This document shows positions 56,201 to 63,949 of a stretch of DNA of 64,000 nt, in pieces. How positions within the stretch are numbered: the first letter of the stretch is position 1; each line of letters starts with the position of its first letter. The position numbers and the translations under genes are program-made. Under the pieces are notes generated by a model, which had not been told where the DNA came from, searched no databases, and saw nothing but the letters and a program-made list of their open reading frames with translations. Source of the DNA: Chakrabartia godavariana (lineage in GTDB: Bacteria > Pseudomonadota > Alphaproteobacteria > Sphingomonadales > Sphingomonadaceae); contig RKSN01000002.1 in the NCBI GenBank assembly GCA_005518185.1, positions 248,001 through 312,000 on the forward strand, in the 5' to 3' direction.

Positions 56201-56343
56201 TTTTCTGGATGAAAAGGTGAAATAGCCTCTTCATCTTGCTTAAGACGGGACGGATCCGGCGCATCCAAATTGGTTGCGTAGGATTACGGAAGTCCCGAAG
56301 AACAAAGCATTTCCGCGCCTCAGTATTAACCGCAAACGCCGCG

Positions 56344-56369
56344 TTTACGCGGGTTTACGCGAAATTAAC
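56344..56369. promoter_or_regulatory. Tandem CtrA-like half-sites upstream of ctrA
   Basis: TTTA-N7-TTAC (56344-56358) and TTTA-N7-TTAAC (56354-56369) resemble the CtrA consensus TTAA-N7-TTAA, each with changes. They lie about 95 bases upstream of the ctrA start and suggest autoregulation, as known for ctrA in Caulobacter. Another TTAA (56326) and GGTTAATG (56392) are nearby. Confidence 0.5.
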
Positions 56370-56461
56370 CTTTCAACTTCATATGTTTTTTGGTTAATGG
56401 ATCACGTCGCGCTTCGGACCAATCCGGCGGGACATCAAAGGTTGCAAAAGGGGGCGTGCCA

Positions 56462-57157
56462 ATGCGCGTGTTGCTGATCGAAGACGAGCCGACAACGGCC
56501 AAAGCTATTGAGTTGATGCTGACCAATGAAGGCTTCAACGTTTACTCGACCGACCTGGGCGAGGAAGGCTTGGACCTCGGCAAGCTCTATGACTACGACA
56601 TCATCTGTCTCGACCTGAACCTGCCTGACATGCACGGCTATGACGTGCTGAAGAAGCTGCGCAGCGCCAAAGTGCAGACGCCGGTTCTCATCCTGTCCGG
56701 CATCAGCGAGATGGACTCCAAGATCCGCAGCTTTGGCATTGGCGCTGACGATTACGTCACCAAGCCGTTCCACCGCGAAGAGCTGGTCGCCCGCATCCAT
56801 GCCGTCGTCCGTCGTTCCAAGGGCCATTCGCAGTCGGTCATCCGCACCGGCAAGCTCTCGGTGAACCTGGATGCCAAGACCGTGGAAGTCGATGGCGCCC
56901 GCGTCCACCTGACCGGCAAGGAATATGCGATGCTGGAGCTCCTGTCGCTCCGCAAGGGCACCACCCTGACCAAGGAAATGTTCCTGAACCACCTTTATGG
57001 CGGCATGGACGAACCCGAACTCAAGATCATCGACGTCTTCATCTGCAAGCTGCGCAAGAAGCTGGCGCTGGCATGTGGGGGCGAAAACTATATCGAGACC
57101 GTCTGGGGCCGCGGCTACGTGCTGCGCGACCCGGAAGATCAGGCGGTTGCCGCCTGA
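56462..57157 (+). CDS. ctrA: Cell cycle response regulator CtrA
   Basis: This 231-residue OmpR-type regulator controls cell cycle and flagellar or envelope genes in alphaproteobacteria. The receiver domain shows the acidic pair in LIEDEP and the phosphorylated Asp51 in [13 protein letters not shown], with Lys in [11 protein letters not shown]. The winged-helix domain has [17 protein letters not shown] and [24 protein letters not shown], identical in type to CtrA. The C-terminus ends DQAVAA, like the degradation tail of CtrA. The start at 56462 follows AAGGGGGC. CtrA-like half-sites lie upstream and a terminator follows. Confidence 0.95.
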   Translation: MRVLLIEDEPTTAKAIELMLTNEGFNVYSTDLGEEGLDLGKLYDYDIICLDLNLPDMHGYDVLKKLRSAKVQTPVLILSGISEMDSKIRSFGIGADDYVTKPFHREELVARIHAVVRRSKGHSQSVIRTGKLSVNLDAKTVEVDGARVHLTGKEYAMLELLSLRKGTTLTKEMFLNHLYGGMDEPELKIIDVFICKLRKKLALACGGENYIETVWGRGYVLRDPEDQAVAA

Positions 57158-57184
57158 GTTTTTCAGTCACCTCAAAGCACATTG

Positions 57185-57217
57185 GGCCGGGCTGGCGACA
57201 GCCTGGCCTCTTTTTTT
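57185..57217 (+). terminator. Intrinsic terminator after ctrA
   Basis: GGCCGGGCTG, a GCGA loop and CAGCCTGGCC make a stem with one mismatch, followed by TC and seven Ts. It separates ctrA from the downstream Anbu cluster, so that cluster needs its own promoter within 57218-57274. Confidence 0.9.
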
Positions 57218-57274
57218 GCCCGCGGCGAAAGAGTCTATTGTGCAATGCAGCAATCCGTTGCAGCATGATGACGG

Positions 57275-58720
57275 ATGGGACTCAAACGCGCTTTTGACGA
57301 AATATACGGGGCTTCGGACGGCAAGGCGCCGCGCCAGGGGTTTGAGACACTCGCAAAATGGCTGAACAGCACCGACCTTGAGGATCTGCGCGGGCGGCAG
57401 GGCGCTGCCGAAGCCGCCTTCCGGCAGCTGGGCATCACCTTTGCCGTCTATGGCGACGATGAAGCGGCAGAGCGCATCATTCCGTTCGACATCGTCCCGC
57501 GCCTCTTCACAGCCAGAGAATGGAGCCGTCTCGCCGTCGGGCTGGAACAGCGCGTGAAGGCGCTCAACGCCTTTGTTGCTGACATCTATGGCGAACGCGC
57601 CATCCTGAAAGACGGGATCATCCCGGAAGAGCTGGTGCTGGCCAACAGCCAGTTCTGCATCCCCATGAATGGCTTCACGCCGCCGCATGGCCTCTACACG
57701 CACATTTGCGGGATCGATCTTGTGCGGACCGGGCCGGACGACTTCTACATCCTGGAAGACAATGCCCGCACGCCGTCCGGCGTGTCGTACATGCTCGAAA
57801 ACCGGGAGGCGATGCTGCGGCTCTGCCCCGACCTGTTCGAAAACCTGCCGGTCCAGCCGGTCGACTGCTATCCGGACAGTCTGCGTGCGATGCTGGCCTC
57901 AGTCGCACCGCATACGGCCGCGGCGGACCCGACCTGCGTTCTTCTGACGCCGGGGCGCTACAACAGCGCCTATTATGAACACAGCTTCCTCGCCGATAAT
58001 GCGGGCATCGAACTCGTTGAAGCGCCCGATCTGATCGTTGATGACGACGTCGTCTGGATGATGACCATTCAGGGCCGCAAGCGCGTCGATGTCATTTACC
58101 GGCGGATCGATGACGCCTTTCTGGACCCCCTCGTCTTCCGTCCGGATTCCTATCTGGGCGTTCCCGGGCTGATGGCGGCGTATCTGGCGGGCAACGTCAC
58201 GATTGTGAACGCGCCAGGCACAGGCATCGCCGATGACAAGGCGATCTATTCCTACATGCCCGAAATCGTCCGCTATTATTCGGGCGAGGAGGCCAAGCTG
58301 CCGATCGTCGACACATGGCGCTGCCGGGAGCCCGAGGCCCTCAAATATGTGCTCGCGCATCTGGACGAGCTGGTCGTGAAGCTGGTCGATGGATCGGGCG
58401 GCTATGGCATGCTCGTCGGCCCCACGGCGACGAAGCAGCAGATCGAGGACTTTCGAAAGGCACTGATGGCGGAACCGCACCGCTATATCGCGCAGCCCAC
58501 CCTCGCCCTGTCAACCGTGCCCACCCTCGTCGAAAGCGGCATCGCGCCGCGCCATGTCGATTTCCGCCCCTTCGTCCTCTCCGGCTCCAATGGCGTGACG
58601 ATCACGCCCGGCGGGCTGACACGCGTCGCGCTGGCCGAAGGGTCGCTCGTCGTGAACTCAAGCCAGGGCGGCGGGACAAAGGACAGTCTGGTCCTCTACG
58701 ACACGGGGGATGAGGCGTGA
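57275..58720 (+). CDS. Circularly permuted ATP-grasp family protein (Anbu cluster)
   Basis: This 481-residue protein matches the circularly permuted ATP-grasp family (DUF404/DUF407). Such proteins are predicted amidoligases that join an amino group to a carboxyl group with ATP. Motifs seen are FAVYGDDEAAERIIPFDIVPR, GIDLVRTGPDDFYILEDNARTPSGVSYM, LLTPGRYNSAYYEH and the nucleotide region VVKLVDGSGGYGM. It is the first gene of the four-gene set with alpha-E, transglutaminase-like and Anbu proteins, and overlaps the next gene. The natural substrate is unknown. The start at 57275 lacks a strong ribosome-binding site. Confidence 0.92.
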   Translation: MGLKRAFDEIYGASDGKAPRQGFETLAKWLNSTDLEDLRGRQGAAEAAFRQLGITFAVYGDDEAAERIIPFDIVPRLFTAREWSRLAVGLEQRVKALNAFVADIYGERAILKDGIIPEELVLANSQFCIPMNGFTPPHGLYTHICGIDLVRTGPDDFYILEDNARTPSGVSYMLENREAMLRLCPDLFENLPVQPVDCYPDSLRAMLASVAPHTAAADPTCVLLTPGRYNSAYYEHSFLADNAGIELVEAPDLIVDDDVVWMMTIQGRKRVDVIYRRIDDAFLDPLVFRPDSYLGVPGLMAAYLAGNVTIVNAPGTGIADDKAIYSYMPEIVRYYSGEEAKLPIVDTWRCREPEALKYVLAHLDELVVKLVDGSGGYGMLVGPTATKQQIEDFRKALMAEPHRYIAQPTLALSTVPTLVESGIAPRHVDFRPFVLSGSNGVTITPGGLTRVALAEGSLVVNSSQGGGTKDSLVLYDTGDEA

Positions 58721-59655
58721 TGCTCAGCAGGGTCGCCGCCTCGCTCTACTGGCTCGGACGCTACATGGAACGCGCCGAGTTTACGGCAAGGCTGGTGGAA
58801 GCGACCATCCGGCTTGACCATATGTCCGCCCGCCCCGCCGGTACCGGCGCCTGGGCGAGCGCGCTCGCTGTAGTGCAGGGCGATTCCCGCTTTTCGGCCA
58901 CCGGCCAGCCAATCACACAGAAGACGGTCAGCCAGTTCCTGACGCTAGATCCGACCAACCCCGGCTCGATCCGCAGCTGCATCGATGCCGCGCGCGACAA
59001 TGGGCGGGCCGTGCGCACTGCCCTCACCCGTGAGGCTTGGGAGACCGTCAACAGCTCCTGGCTGTCGCTGAGCAAGCGCAGCAAGACCTGGAGCCTGGAG
59101 AGCACGCTTGCCCTCGTGGAGAGCGTGACAGCGCAGGCGCGCGGCTTTGAAGGGGCGCTGCACCGCATGCTGCGATCCGAAGCCTATTGGTTCATCCGTC
59201 TTGGCATGGCGGTGGAGCGCGGCGACAACAGCGCGCGGCTCGTCGATGTCAAATATCACCTGCTCCTGCCCGAAGGCGAACCCGTGGGCGGCGTGATCGA
59301 CCGTGACCAGTGGACGACGATCCTGCACACCGTCTCTGCGGTCACCGCCTTCCGCTGGCTCTACAAGAGCGGCCTGACCCCCTCGGCGGTTGCCGACCTG
59401 CTCATCCTGCGGCCGGAAATGCCGCGTTCGCTCGTCGCCTCGGCCGAAGAGGTCGAGAAATATCTGACCGCGCTCGGCCGTCTGACCGGGCTTCAGGGCG
59501 AGGCCGACCGGATCGCCCGCCGCCGCCATATCGACATGGGTCGGCTGGACATCGACCAGATCATCATCAGCGGCCTGCACGAATTTCTGACGGGCTATAT
59601 CGCCAACAATGCGCAGCTCGACCTTGCCATCGCCAAGCAGTTCCGGTTTCCCTGA
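58720..59655 (+). CDS. Alpha-E domain-containing protein (Anbu cluster)
   Basis: This 311-residue all-helical protein begins MLSRVAASLYWLGRYMERAE, the hallmark of the alpha-E (DUF403) family. It continues with the repeated charged helices (YWFIRLGMAVERGDNSARLVDVKY) of that family. Its biochemical activity is unknown; it always accompanies the permuted ATP-grasp protein. ATG 58720 shares bases with the previous stop (TGATG); a GTG at 58717 is an alternative. A GAGG ribosome-binding site lies eight bases upstream. It overlaps the transglutaminase-like gene by one base. Confidence 0.93.
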   Translation: MLSRVAASLYWLGRYMERAEFTARLVEATIRLDHMSARPAGTGAWASALAVVQGDSRFSATGQPITQKTVSQFLTLDPTNPGSIRSCIDAARDNGRAVRTALTREAWETVNSSWLSLSKRSKTWSLESTLALVESVTAQARGFEGALHRMLRSEAYWFIRLGMAVERGDNSARLVDVKYHLLLPEGEPVGGVIDRDQWTTILHTVSAVTAFRWLYKSGLTPSAVADLLILRPEMPRSLVASAEEVEKYLTALGRLTGLQGEADRIARRRHIDMGRLDIDQIIISGLHEFLTGYIANNAQLDLAIAKQFRFP

Positions 59656-60467
59656 TGCAGATCCACGTCCATCATTCCACCGTCTATGAATTTTCGCAGC
59701 CGCAGACGCGGTTGATCCAGCTGCTGCGCGTCACGCCGCCGAGCTTTTCGGGACAGAATGTGCTCGATTGGTCGATCGATATCGATCGCGATGCCCGGAT
59801 GCGGACATCGACCGACGGCTATGGCAACGTCATCACGATGCTCTACGTCGACGGGCCGGTCGACCGGATCGAGATCGTCAAGCGCGGCACCGTGTTCACG
59901 CAGGACCGCTTTGGCGTCGTGACCGGGACCAATGAAGTCCTGCCGCCCAAGGCCTATCTGGCATCGACGTCGCTGACCGAAGCCGATGATGCCATTTGCG
60001 CGCTCGCAAAGATGATCGAACGGCGGCAGCCGGGCCGCCTCATGCTGCTGCATGACCTGATGACGACCATCAAATCCAAGATGCGCTTCCTGACTGGTGA
60101 AGGCGACCCCTATCGCATGGCGCAGGTCGCCTTTGCCGAAGGGCATGGCGTGTGTCAGGACTTTGCCCACATCTTCTGCGCGGCCGCCCGCCATCTGGGC
60201 ATTCCAGCGCGCTATGTCTCGGGCCACCTCTATCAGCATCATGGCCCGGCGATGCAGGAGGCGAGCCACGCCTGGGCCGAAGCCTGGGTCGATGATCTCG
60301 GCTGGACCGGCTTTGACATCGCCAATGGCGTCTGCCCCGACGATGCCTATGTCCGGGTTGCAATCGGGCTGGACTATCGCGCGGCTGCACCGCTATCGGG
60401 GTCCCGCCATGGTGCAGGGGAGGAGAAGATGGGCGTGCGCGTCCTCGTCAGCCAGCCCGGCCAATAG
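59655..60467 (+). CDS. Transglutaminase-like protease (Anbu cluster)
   Basis: This 270-residue protein has an N-terminal beta domain (HVHHSTVYEFSQPQTRLIQLLR) and a transglutaminase-fold core. The triad is visible: Cys in GHGVCQDFAHIF, His in ASHAWAEAWV, Asp in WTGFDIANG. Family members in these clusters are expected to act as peptidases or transamidases. The gene begins at the overlap TGATG with the alpha-E gene. The C-terminal tail (SGSRHGAGEEKM) is variable. Together with Anbu it could remove what the ATP-grasp enzyme adds (inference). Confidence 0.93.
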   Translation: MQIHVHHSTVYEFSQPQTRLIQLLRVTPPSFSGQNVLDWSIDIDRDARMRTSTDGYGNVITMLYVDGPVDRIEIVKRGTVFTQDRFGVVTGTNEVLPPKAYLASTSLTEADDAICALAKMIERRQPGRLMLLHDLMTTIKSKMRFLTGEGDPYRMAQVAFAEGHGVCQDFAHIFCAAARHLGIPARYVSGHLYQHHGPAMQEASHAWAEAWVDDLGWTGFDIANGVCPDDAYVRVAIGLDYRAAAPLSGSRHGAGEEKMGVRVLVSQPGQ

Positions 60468-60488
60468 GCTGAACAGGCGGGACAATTC

Positions 60489-61256
60489 ATGACCTATTGT
60501 GTGGGTATTCTGGTGCGCGACGGCTTGGTGATGATCGCCGACACGCGCACGAATGCCGGCGTCGACAACATCTCCACCTATCGCAAGCTCCACATGATCG
60601 AAGAAACCGGCGACCGGCTCGTCTATGCGGCGAGCGCCGGGAACCTCTCGGTCACGCAACATGCGCTGTCGCTGCTGAAGGAAGGGCTGGAGCCTTTGGA
60701 AGAAGGCGGCGAACGTCGCTTCACGACCGCAGCGCCGACCATGTTTGCCGTCGCGCAGCTCTTTGCCGAAGCCGTGCGCCTCGCCAGCGAGCAGTTGTCC
60801 GAAACGCTGGAGGCACGCAGCATCCCGGCGACGGTCTCCTTCCTGCTTGGTGGCCGCATCGGCGGCGGGCCGCTGGTCCTTTATTATGTCTATGACGCGG
60901 GCAATTTCATCGAATGCCGCCCGGACTCGCCCTTCCTGCAGATCGGTGAGAGCAAATATGGCAAGCCGATCCTGGACCGCGCCCTGAACTTTGAAACGCC
61001 TCTGGAAGAGGCGGTGAAGGTAGCGCTCATCTCGTTCGACTCCACGATGCGCTCCAACCTCGCCGTCGGTCGGCCGCTCGACATGATCGTCGTCCCGCGG
61101 GACAAGGTCCACGCCGTCGTCAAACGGCGGATCGGCAGCGATGACCGCTATTTCAACGATCTGTCCGCGCGCTGGGGGATGCTCCTCACCGAAGCGCGCG
61201 CCGCCATTCCCGACCCGCCATTCATGGCCGACTTTGTGAAGGTCAACGGGAAGTAG
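60489..61256 (+). CDS. Anbu (ancestral beta-subunit) proteasome-like peptidase
   Basis: This 255-residue protein is a proteasome-fold N-terminal nucleophile protein. It begins MTYCVGILVRDGLVMIADTR, so removal of Met exposes Thr2 as the predicted nucleophile. The Asp of ADTRTNAG and the Lys of YRKLHMIE fit the other catalytic residues. LLGGRIGGGPLVLYYVYDAGN follows. There is no propeptide, as in other Anbu proteins. The gene ends the four-gene set, 21 bases after the transglutaminase-like gene, with GGCGGGA as ribosome-binding site. No partner alpha subunit or ATPase is near. Anbu rings are known, but the physiological substrate is not. Confidence 0.94.
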   Translation: MTYCVGILVRDGLVMIADTRTNAGVDNISTYRKLHMIEETGDRLVYAASAGNLSVTQHALSLLKEGLEPLEEGGERRFTTAAPTMFAVAQLFAEAVRLASEQLSETLEARSIPATVSFLLGGRIGGGPLVLYYVYDAGNFIECRPDSPFLQIGESKYGKPILDRALNFETPLEEAVKVALISFDSTMRSNLAVGRPLDMIVVPRDKVHAVVKRRIGSDDRYFNDLSARWGMLLTEARAAIPDPPFMADFVKVNGK

Positions 61257-61261
61257 GCCAG

Positions 61262-61300
61262 AAAAAACCCCGCCGGATCGCTCCGACGGGGTCTTTCTTT
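61262..61300. terminator. Bidirectional terminator between Anbu and a PEP-CTERM gene
   Basis: ACCCCGCCGGA, a TCGC loop and TCCGACGGGGT (one mismatch) form the stem. A T-run follows on the plus strand (CTTTCTTT) and another in the minus direction. It ends both convergent transcripts. The same terminator shape recurs at 62172 and 63109. Confidence 0.88.
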
Positions 61301-61314
61301 AGCCGATCAACCGA

Positions 61315-62010
61315 TCAGGCGAAGGTCACGGCAACCTTCGAGCGGCGACGCATGGCCGAGCCGACAAGGCCGAAGCCTGCGAGCATCATCGCCCAGGCGG
61401 CCGGTTCGGGCACGCCCGGATTGGGGATACCATTCTTCGTACCGGTCAACAGAATGTAGTTTCCTCCGAACCGCAGGCCATAAATGTCCGTCTGGTCGGA
61501 GCGGATGCCACGGAATTCAAAAGCGTTGAACCCGCCGGGCGTGGAGATCGGGGCCAGCTGCGTCAGGTCATACGACGCAAAGGTATTCCCGTTGATGTCG
61601 AGTGCAGAAATCGTCGCATTGTCTCCGACCCGCGGCGCGTAATTCATGAAGAAGCCGATTTCCTTGACCGGCCCTGCCTTGCGCACCAGTTGTGCGTAAC
61701 CGGTGCCGGAATCGACGCCGATATAGACGGCGCTTCCGCCGAAGCTGCCATTGCTCGAAAGACCGTAGCCACCCTGGCCGACAACCGACCCTCGGCCCGA
61801 ATTCCCGCCGCCACCGGGTGCCGCCGTGAAGGTATAGCCATCAACGGTAATGGGACCGAACGTGAAGTTATACTGGCCGTTGGCAAAGGCGGAGAGATTC
61901 AGCCCGGGACCGGCATAGCCCGCATCCGTCGTGATAAGCGTGGTGGCAGCGAACGCCGGACCGGACAAAAAGCCGATCGAGGCGACTGCCGCGATGAACA
62001 TCTTTTTCAT
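61315..62010 (-). CDS. PEPxxWA-CTERM sorting domain-containing protein
   Basis: This 231-residue exported protein begins MKKMFIAAVASIGFLSG, with cleavage near PAFAA. The body is Gly- and Asn-rich and beta-like (NFTFGPITVDGYTF, IGFFMNYAPRVGDNATISALD, YGLRFGGNYILL). It ends VPEPAAWAMMLAGFG, a hydrophobic stretch and MRRRSK. The start at 62010 follows CTGGAGC; the frame to 62067 is rejected. It is the last of three tandem PEP-CTERM genes on the minus strand. A TGTTAACGAT motif lies 76 bases upstream. Function unknown. Confidence 0.88.
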   Translation of the reverse strand: MKKMFIAAVASIGFLSGPAFAATTLITTDAGYAGPGLNLSAFANGQYNFTFGPITVDGYTFTAAPGGGGNSGRGSVVGQGGYGLSSNGSFGGSAVYIGVDSGTGYAQLVRKAGPVKEIGFFMNYAPRVGDNATISALDINGNTFASYDLTQLAPISTPGGFNAFEFRGIRSDQTDIYGLRFGGNYILLTGTKNGIPNPGVPEPAAWAMMLAGFGLVGSAMRRRSKVAVTFA

Positions 62011-62085
62011 GATTAGCTCCAGTTGCAAACTAGGTTTCGCGCGCCGCAGAAATTTCTGCTGACACAAAGGAGCGACCGAGATTGA

Positions 62086-62095
62086 TGTTAACGAT
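62086..62095 (-). promoter_or_regulatory. GTTAACA-type motif upstream of a PEP-CTERM gene
   Basis: In the gene direction it reads ATCGTTAACA, 76 bases from the start codon. It is related to the motifs at 43105, 63023 and 28703. Confidence 0.3.
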
Positions 62096-62170
62096 CAGTA
62101 ATGAGTCGGGCAACGGACAAAAGCGCCGCAAATTCCCGTTTTGGGACACGAGCCTCCAACGGCCCAATGA

Positions 62171-62308
62171 CGAAAAACCCCGCCGGATCGCTCCGGCGGG
62201 GTCCATCGATTCAGACTGATCCTCAGATCAGGCGAAGGTCACCGCAACCTTGGTGCGGCGACGCATGGCCGAGCCGACAAGGCCGAAGCCTGCGAGCATC
62301 ATTGCCCA
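62171..62308 (-). repeat. Copy 1 of a 138-base tail-and-terminator repeat
   Basis: This block is 136 of 138 identical to 63107-63244 (936 bases away; differences in CAGACT/CAGGCT and CCTCAG/CCCCAG). It includes the terminator (stem 62177-62202, with TTTTT in the minus direction) and the last 27 or so codons of the PEP-CTERM gene with the sorting signal. A related, more diverged version lies at 61262-61392. The gene bodies upstream are unrelated. Confidence 0.9.
62172..62202 (-). terminator. Terminator of the middle PEP-CTERM gene
   Basis: TCCGGCGGGGT and ACCCCGCCGGA form an 11-bp perfect stem with a 4-base loop. The T-run follows on the minus strand. Confidence 0.85.
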
Positions 62309-62950
62309 AGCGGCTGGTTCGGGGACGCCGCGCACCTGCTTGATGTCACCCACCGTCATATCGTCAAAGCCGAAGCGGTCGCCACCTGACTGTGCGAACG
62401 TCACCGTCGTGAACGGGTTGGCTTTGTCTGTGACACCCCAGAACAGCAGGCTCGCATTGGGCGCCCCGATGGTGTTCGCAACAGTGAACACCCGCTCGCT
62501 TGCCAGGCCCTTGTCCAACGTCACCTGCAGGGCCTGCTGGACGTCGCCAATGTCAGTACCGTAAAAGCCGAAGGCGGCAATCTGGCTGGCAAAGGAGATC
62601 GTGAACGCGTTGAACTGATTGTCGTAGAACTGCGTTCCCGATGTGGCGTACGTGCCCGTGACCGGAGAGTTTCGCACGGCACCGCCGCCCGACAATGTGC
62701 CATTGATCATGCCGAGCCCGCCCACGAAGGTCAGCGGAACCGACGCCGCACCTACGGTTTCGGATTCGAAATCTTCGGTGCTGACGCCTGCCGTGAGGGC
62801 CGCAAGGAAGGCCGTCCGCGCCGTGACCGGATCTCCGGACACACCGCCGGCCGGGTTCAGATTTTCGCCAAAGTAGATCGTCGGCGCCGCCTGTGCGGCT
62901 ACCGGAAGGATTGCCACCGCAGCAACTGCGGCGAATAGGGTATTTTTCAT
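62228..62950 (-). CDS. PEPxxWA-CTERM sorting domain-containing protein
   Basis: This 240-residue exported protein starts MKNTLFAAVAAVAILPVAAQA. The body carries VSTEDFESETVGAASVPLTF and FGFYGTDIGDV segments, which occur in the PEP-CTERM jelly-roll proteins, and ends KQVRGVPEPAAWAMMLAGFG with MRRRTK. The start follows AGGATATTCTC. Its 3' end and terminator are almost identical to those of the next gene, but the bodies are not alike. A GGTTACCGAT motif lies 81 bases upstream. Function unknown; a surface or matrix protein is likely. Confidence 0.88.
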   Translation of the reverse strand: MKNTLFAAVAAVAILPVAAQAAPTIYFGENLNPAGGVSGDPVTARTAFLAALTAGVSTEDFESETVGAASVPLTFVGGLGMINGTLSGGGAVRNSPVTGTYATSGTQFYDNQFNAFTISFASQIAAFGFYGTDIGDVQQALQVTLDKGLASERVFTVANTIGAPNASLLFWGVTDKANPFTTVTFAQSGGDRFGFDDMTVGDIKQVRGVPEPAAWAMMLAGFGLVGSAMRRRTKVAVTFA

Positions 62951-63022
62951 GAGAATATCCTGTCAGTTGTTTCAAGACAGGACCGGTCTGAATTCAGACT
63001 CAAGTCCGAGATGCGACCTCGG

Positions 63023-63040
63023 ACCTTTATGGTTACCGAT
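63023..63040 (-). promoter_or_regulatory. ACCTTTATGGTTAC motif upstream of a PEP-CTERM gene
   Basis: The plus strand reads ACCTTTATGGTTAC at 63023-63036, matching 13 of 14 bases of the left arm of the inverted repeat at 28683. It ends about 73 to 81 bases from the start codon at 62950. Confidence 0.4.
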
Positions 63041-63106
63041 CCTCAAGGGTCTGGCAAGGCCAATTCTGAGGCGAGCTATCCCATTGCGGGACCGGTTCGT
63101 CGGCCA

Positions 63107-63244
63107 CGAAAAACCCCGCCGGATCGCTCCGGCGGGGTCCATCGATTCAGGCTGATCCCCAGATCAGGCGAAGGTCACCGCAACCTTGGTGCGGCGACGC
63201 ATGGCCGAGCCGACAAGGCCGAAGCCTGCGAGCATCATTGCCCA
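63107..63244 (-). repeat. Copy 2 of a 138-base tail-and-terminator repeat
   Basis: See the block at 62171-62308, from which it differs at two positions. It covers the terminator and the last coding stretch of the rightmost PEP-CTERM gene. Confidence 0.9.
63109..63138 (-). terminator. Terminator of the rightmost PEP-CTERM gene
   Basis: An 11-bp perfect stem (ACCCCGCCGGA with TCCGGCGGGGT) and a T-run in the minus direction, the same as for the middle gene. Confidence 0.85.
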
Positions 63245-63949
63245 GGCTGCCGGTTCAGGAACGCCACCATTCATGCCCTTGGCAGCGAGCTTGAGCTCGT
63301 TCACGCGCAGCTTGAAGGAGTCGCCCGTCGCGCCTGCGCCACCGGGCTGGTGGAAGTTCACCGTGGTTTCACCACCGATCATGTAGGATCCGGAGCCGAA
63401 TGCGCCCATCGCGAGGATGCCGCCAGCCTGGCCCGTGATGAGCGTGGTGAAGCCCGCACCCGTCACGCTGTTGTGCGAGAAGAAATTGCCCGTGAAGCTG
63501 GTCGTGCCGAGACCCGCATCGAGGCCGGCGGTGATACCGGCGGCCGTGAGCTGGGCCGAGTTGCTGAACGCGGTGTAGGTCGACGTCGCACCAAAGCCGA
63601 GGTTGGTGCTCGAAGCGCCGCCATTATAGGCCGCATTCACGAACAGACGACCACCGCCCGTGACATAGGACTGTGCCGCGGCCGCGCCGGTGCTGTTGAA
63701 ATAGGAGCTGAAGGCGTTGCCGTTGCTGTCGCCGCCATCCATGAAGATGAAGCTGTGACCGGCCGTGAACACGGAGTCACTGAAACCGGTGACCTTGGTC
63801 CAGTTGCCTGCACCAAAGGCCGCGTCCATCGCCGCATCATTGGTCGTGTTGCCCCAAGGATTGTTGCCCGTGACGTAGACGATACCGGCGGCATTCGCAG
63901 AAGCGGTAAGAGCCATCGTGGCGACGGCTGCGAGAAGAAACTTTTTCAT
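63164..63949 (-). CDS. PEPxxWA-CTERM sorting domain-containing protein
   Basis: This 261-residue exported protein starts MKKFLLAAVATMALTASANA. The body is Asn-, Gly- and Ser-rich (VYVTGNNPWGNTTNDAAMD, SFIFMDGGDSNGNAFSSYF, FNSTGAAAAQSYVTGGG) and resembles a glycan- or ice-binding-like beta structure, without a clear family. It ends GGVPEPAAWAMMLAGFG and MRRRTK. The frame to 63970 is rejected in favour of ATG 63949 behind AGGGTGATC. Only 51 bases of its upstream region are inside the window, so its promoter cannot be judged. The sorting signal is encoded by the 138-base repeat. Confidence 0.88.
   Translation of the reverse strand: MKKFLLAAVATMALTASANAAGIVYVTGNNPWGNTTNDAAMDAAFGAGNWTKVTGFSDSVFTAGHSFIFMDGGDSNGNAFSSYFNSTGAAAAQSYVTGGGRLFVNAAYNGGASSTNLGFGATSTYTAFSNSAQLTAAGITAGLDAGLGTTSFTGNFFSHNSVTGAGFTTLITGQAGGILAMGAFGSGSYMIGGETTVNFHQPGGAGATGDSFKLRVNELKLAAKGMNGGVPEPAAWAMMLAGFGLVGSAMRRRTKVAVTFA

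Noticed and set aside
56205-56235. Possible hairpin with GATGAA/TTCATC after uvrA
   Set aside because: A 6-bp stem with a long loop and no T-run; too weak.
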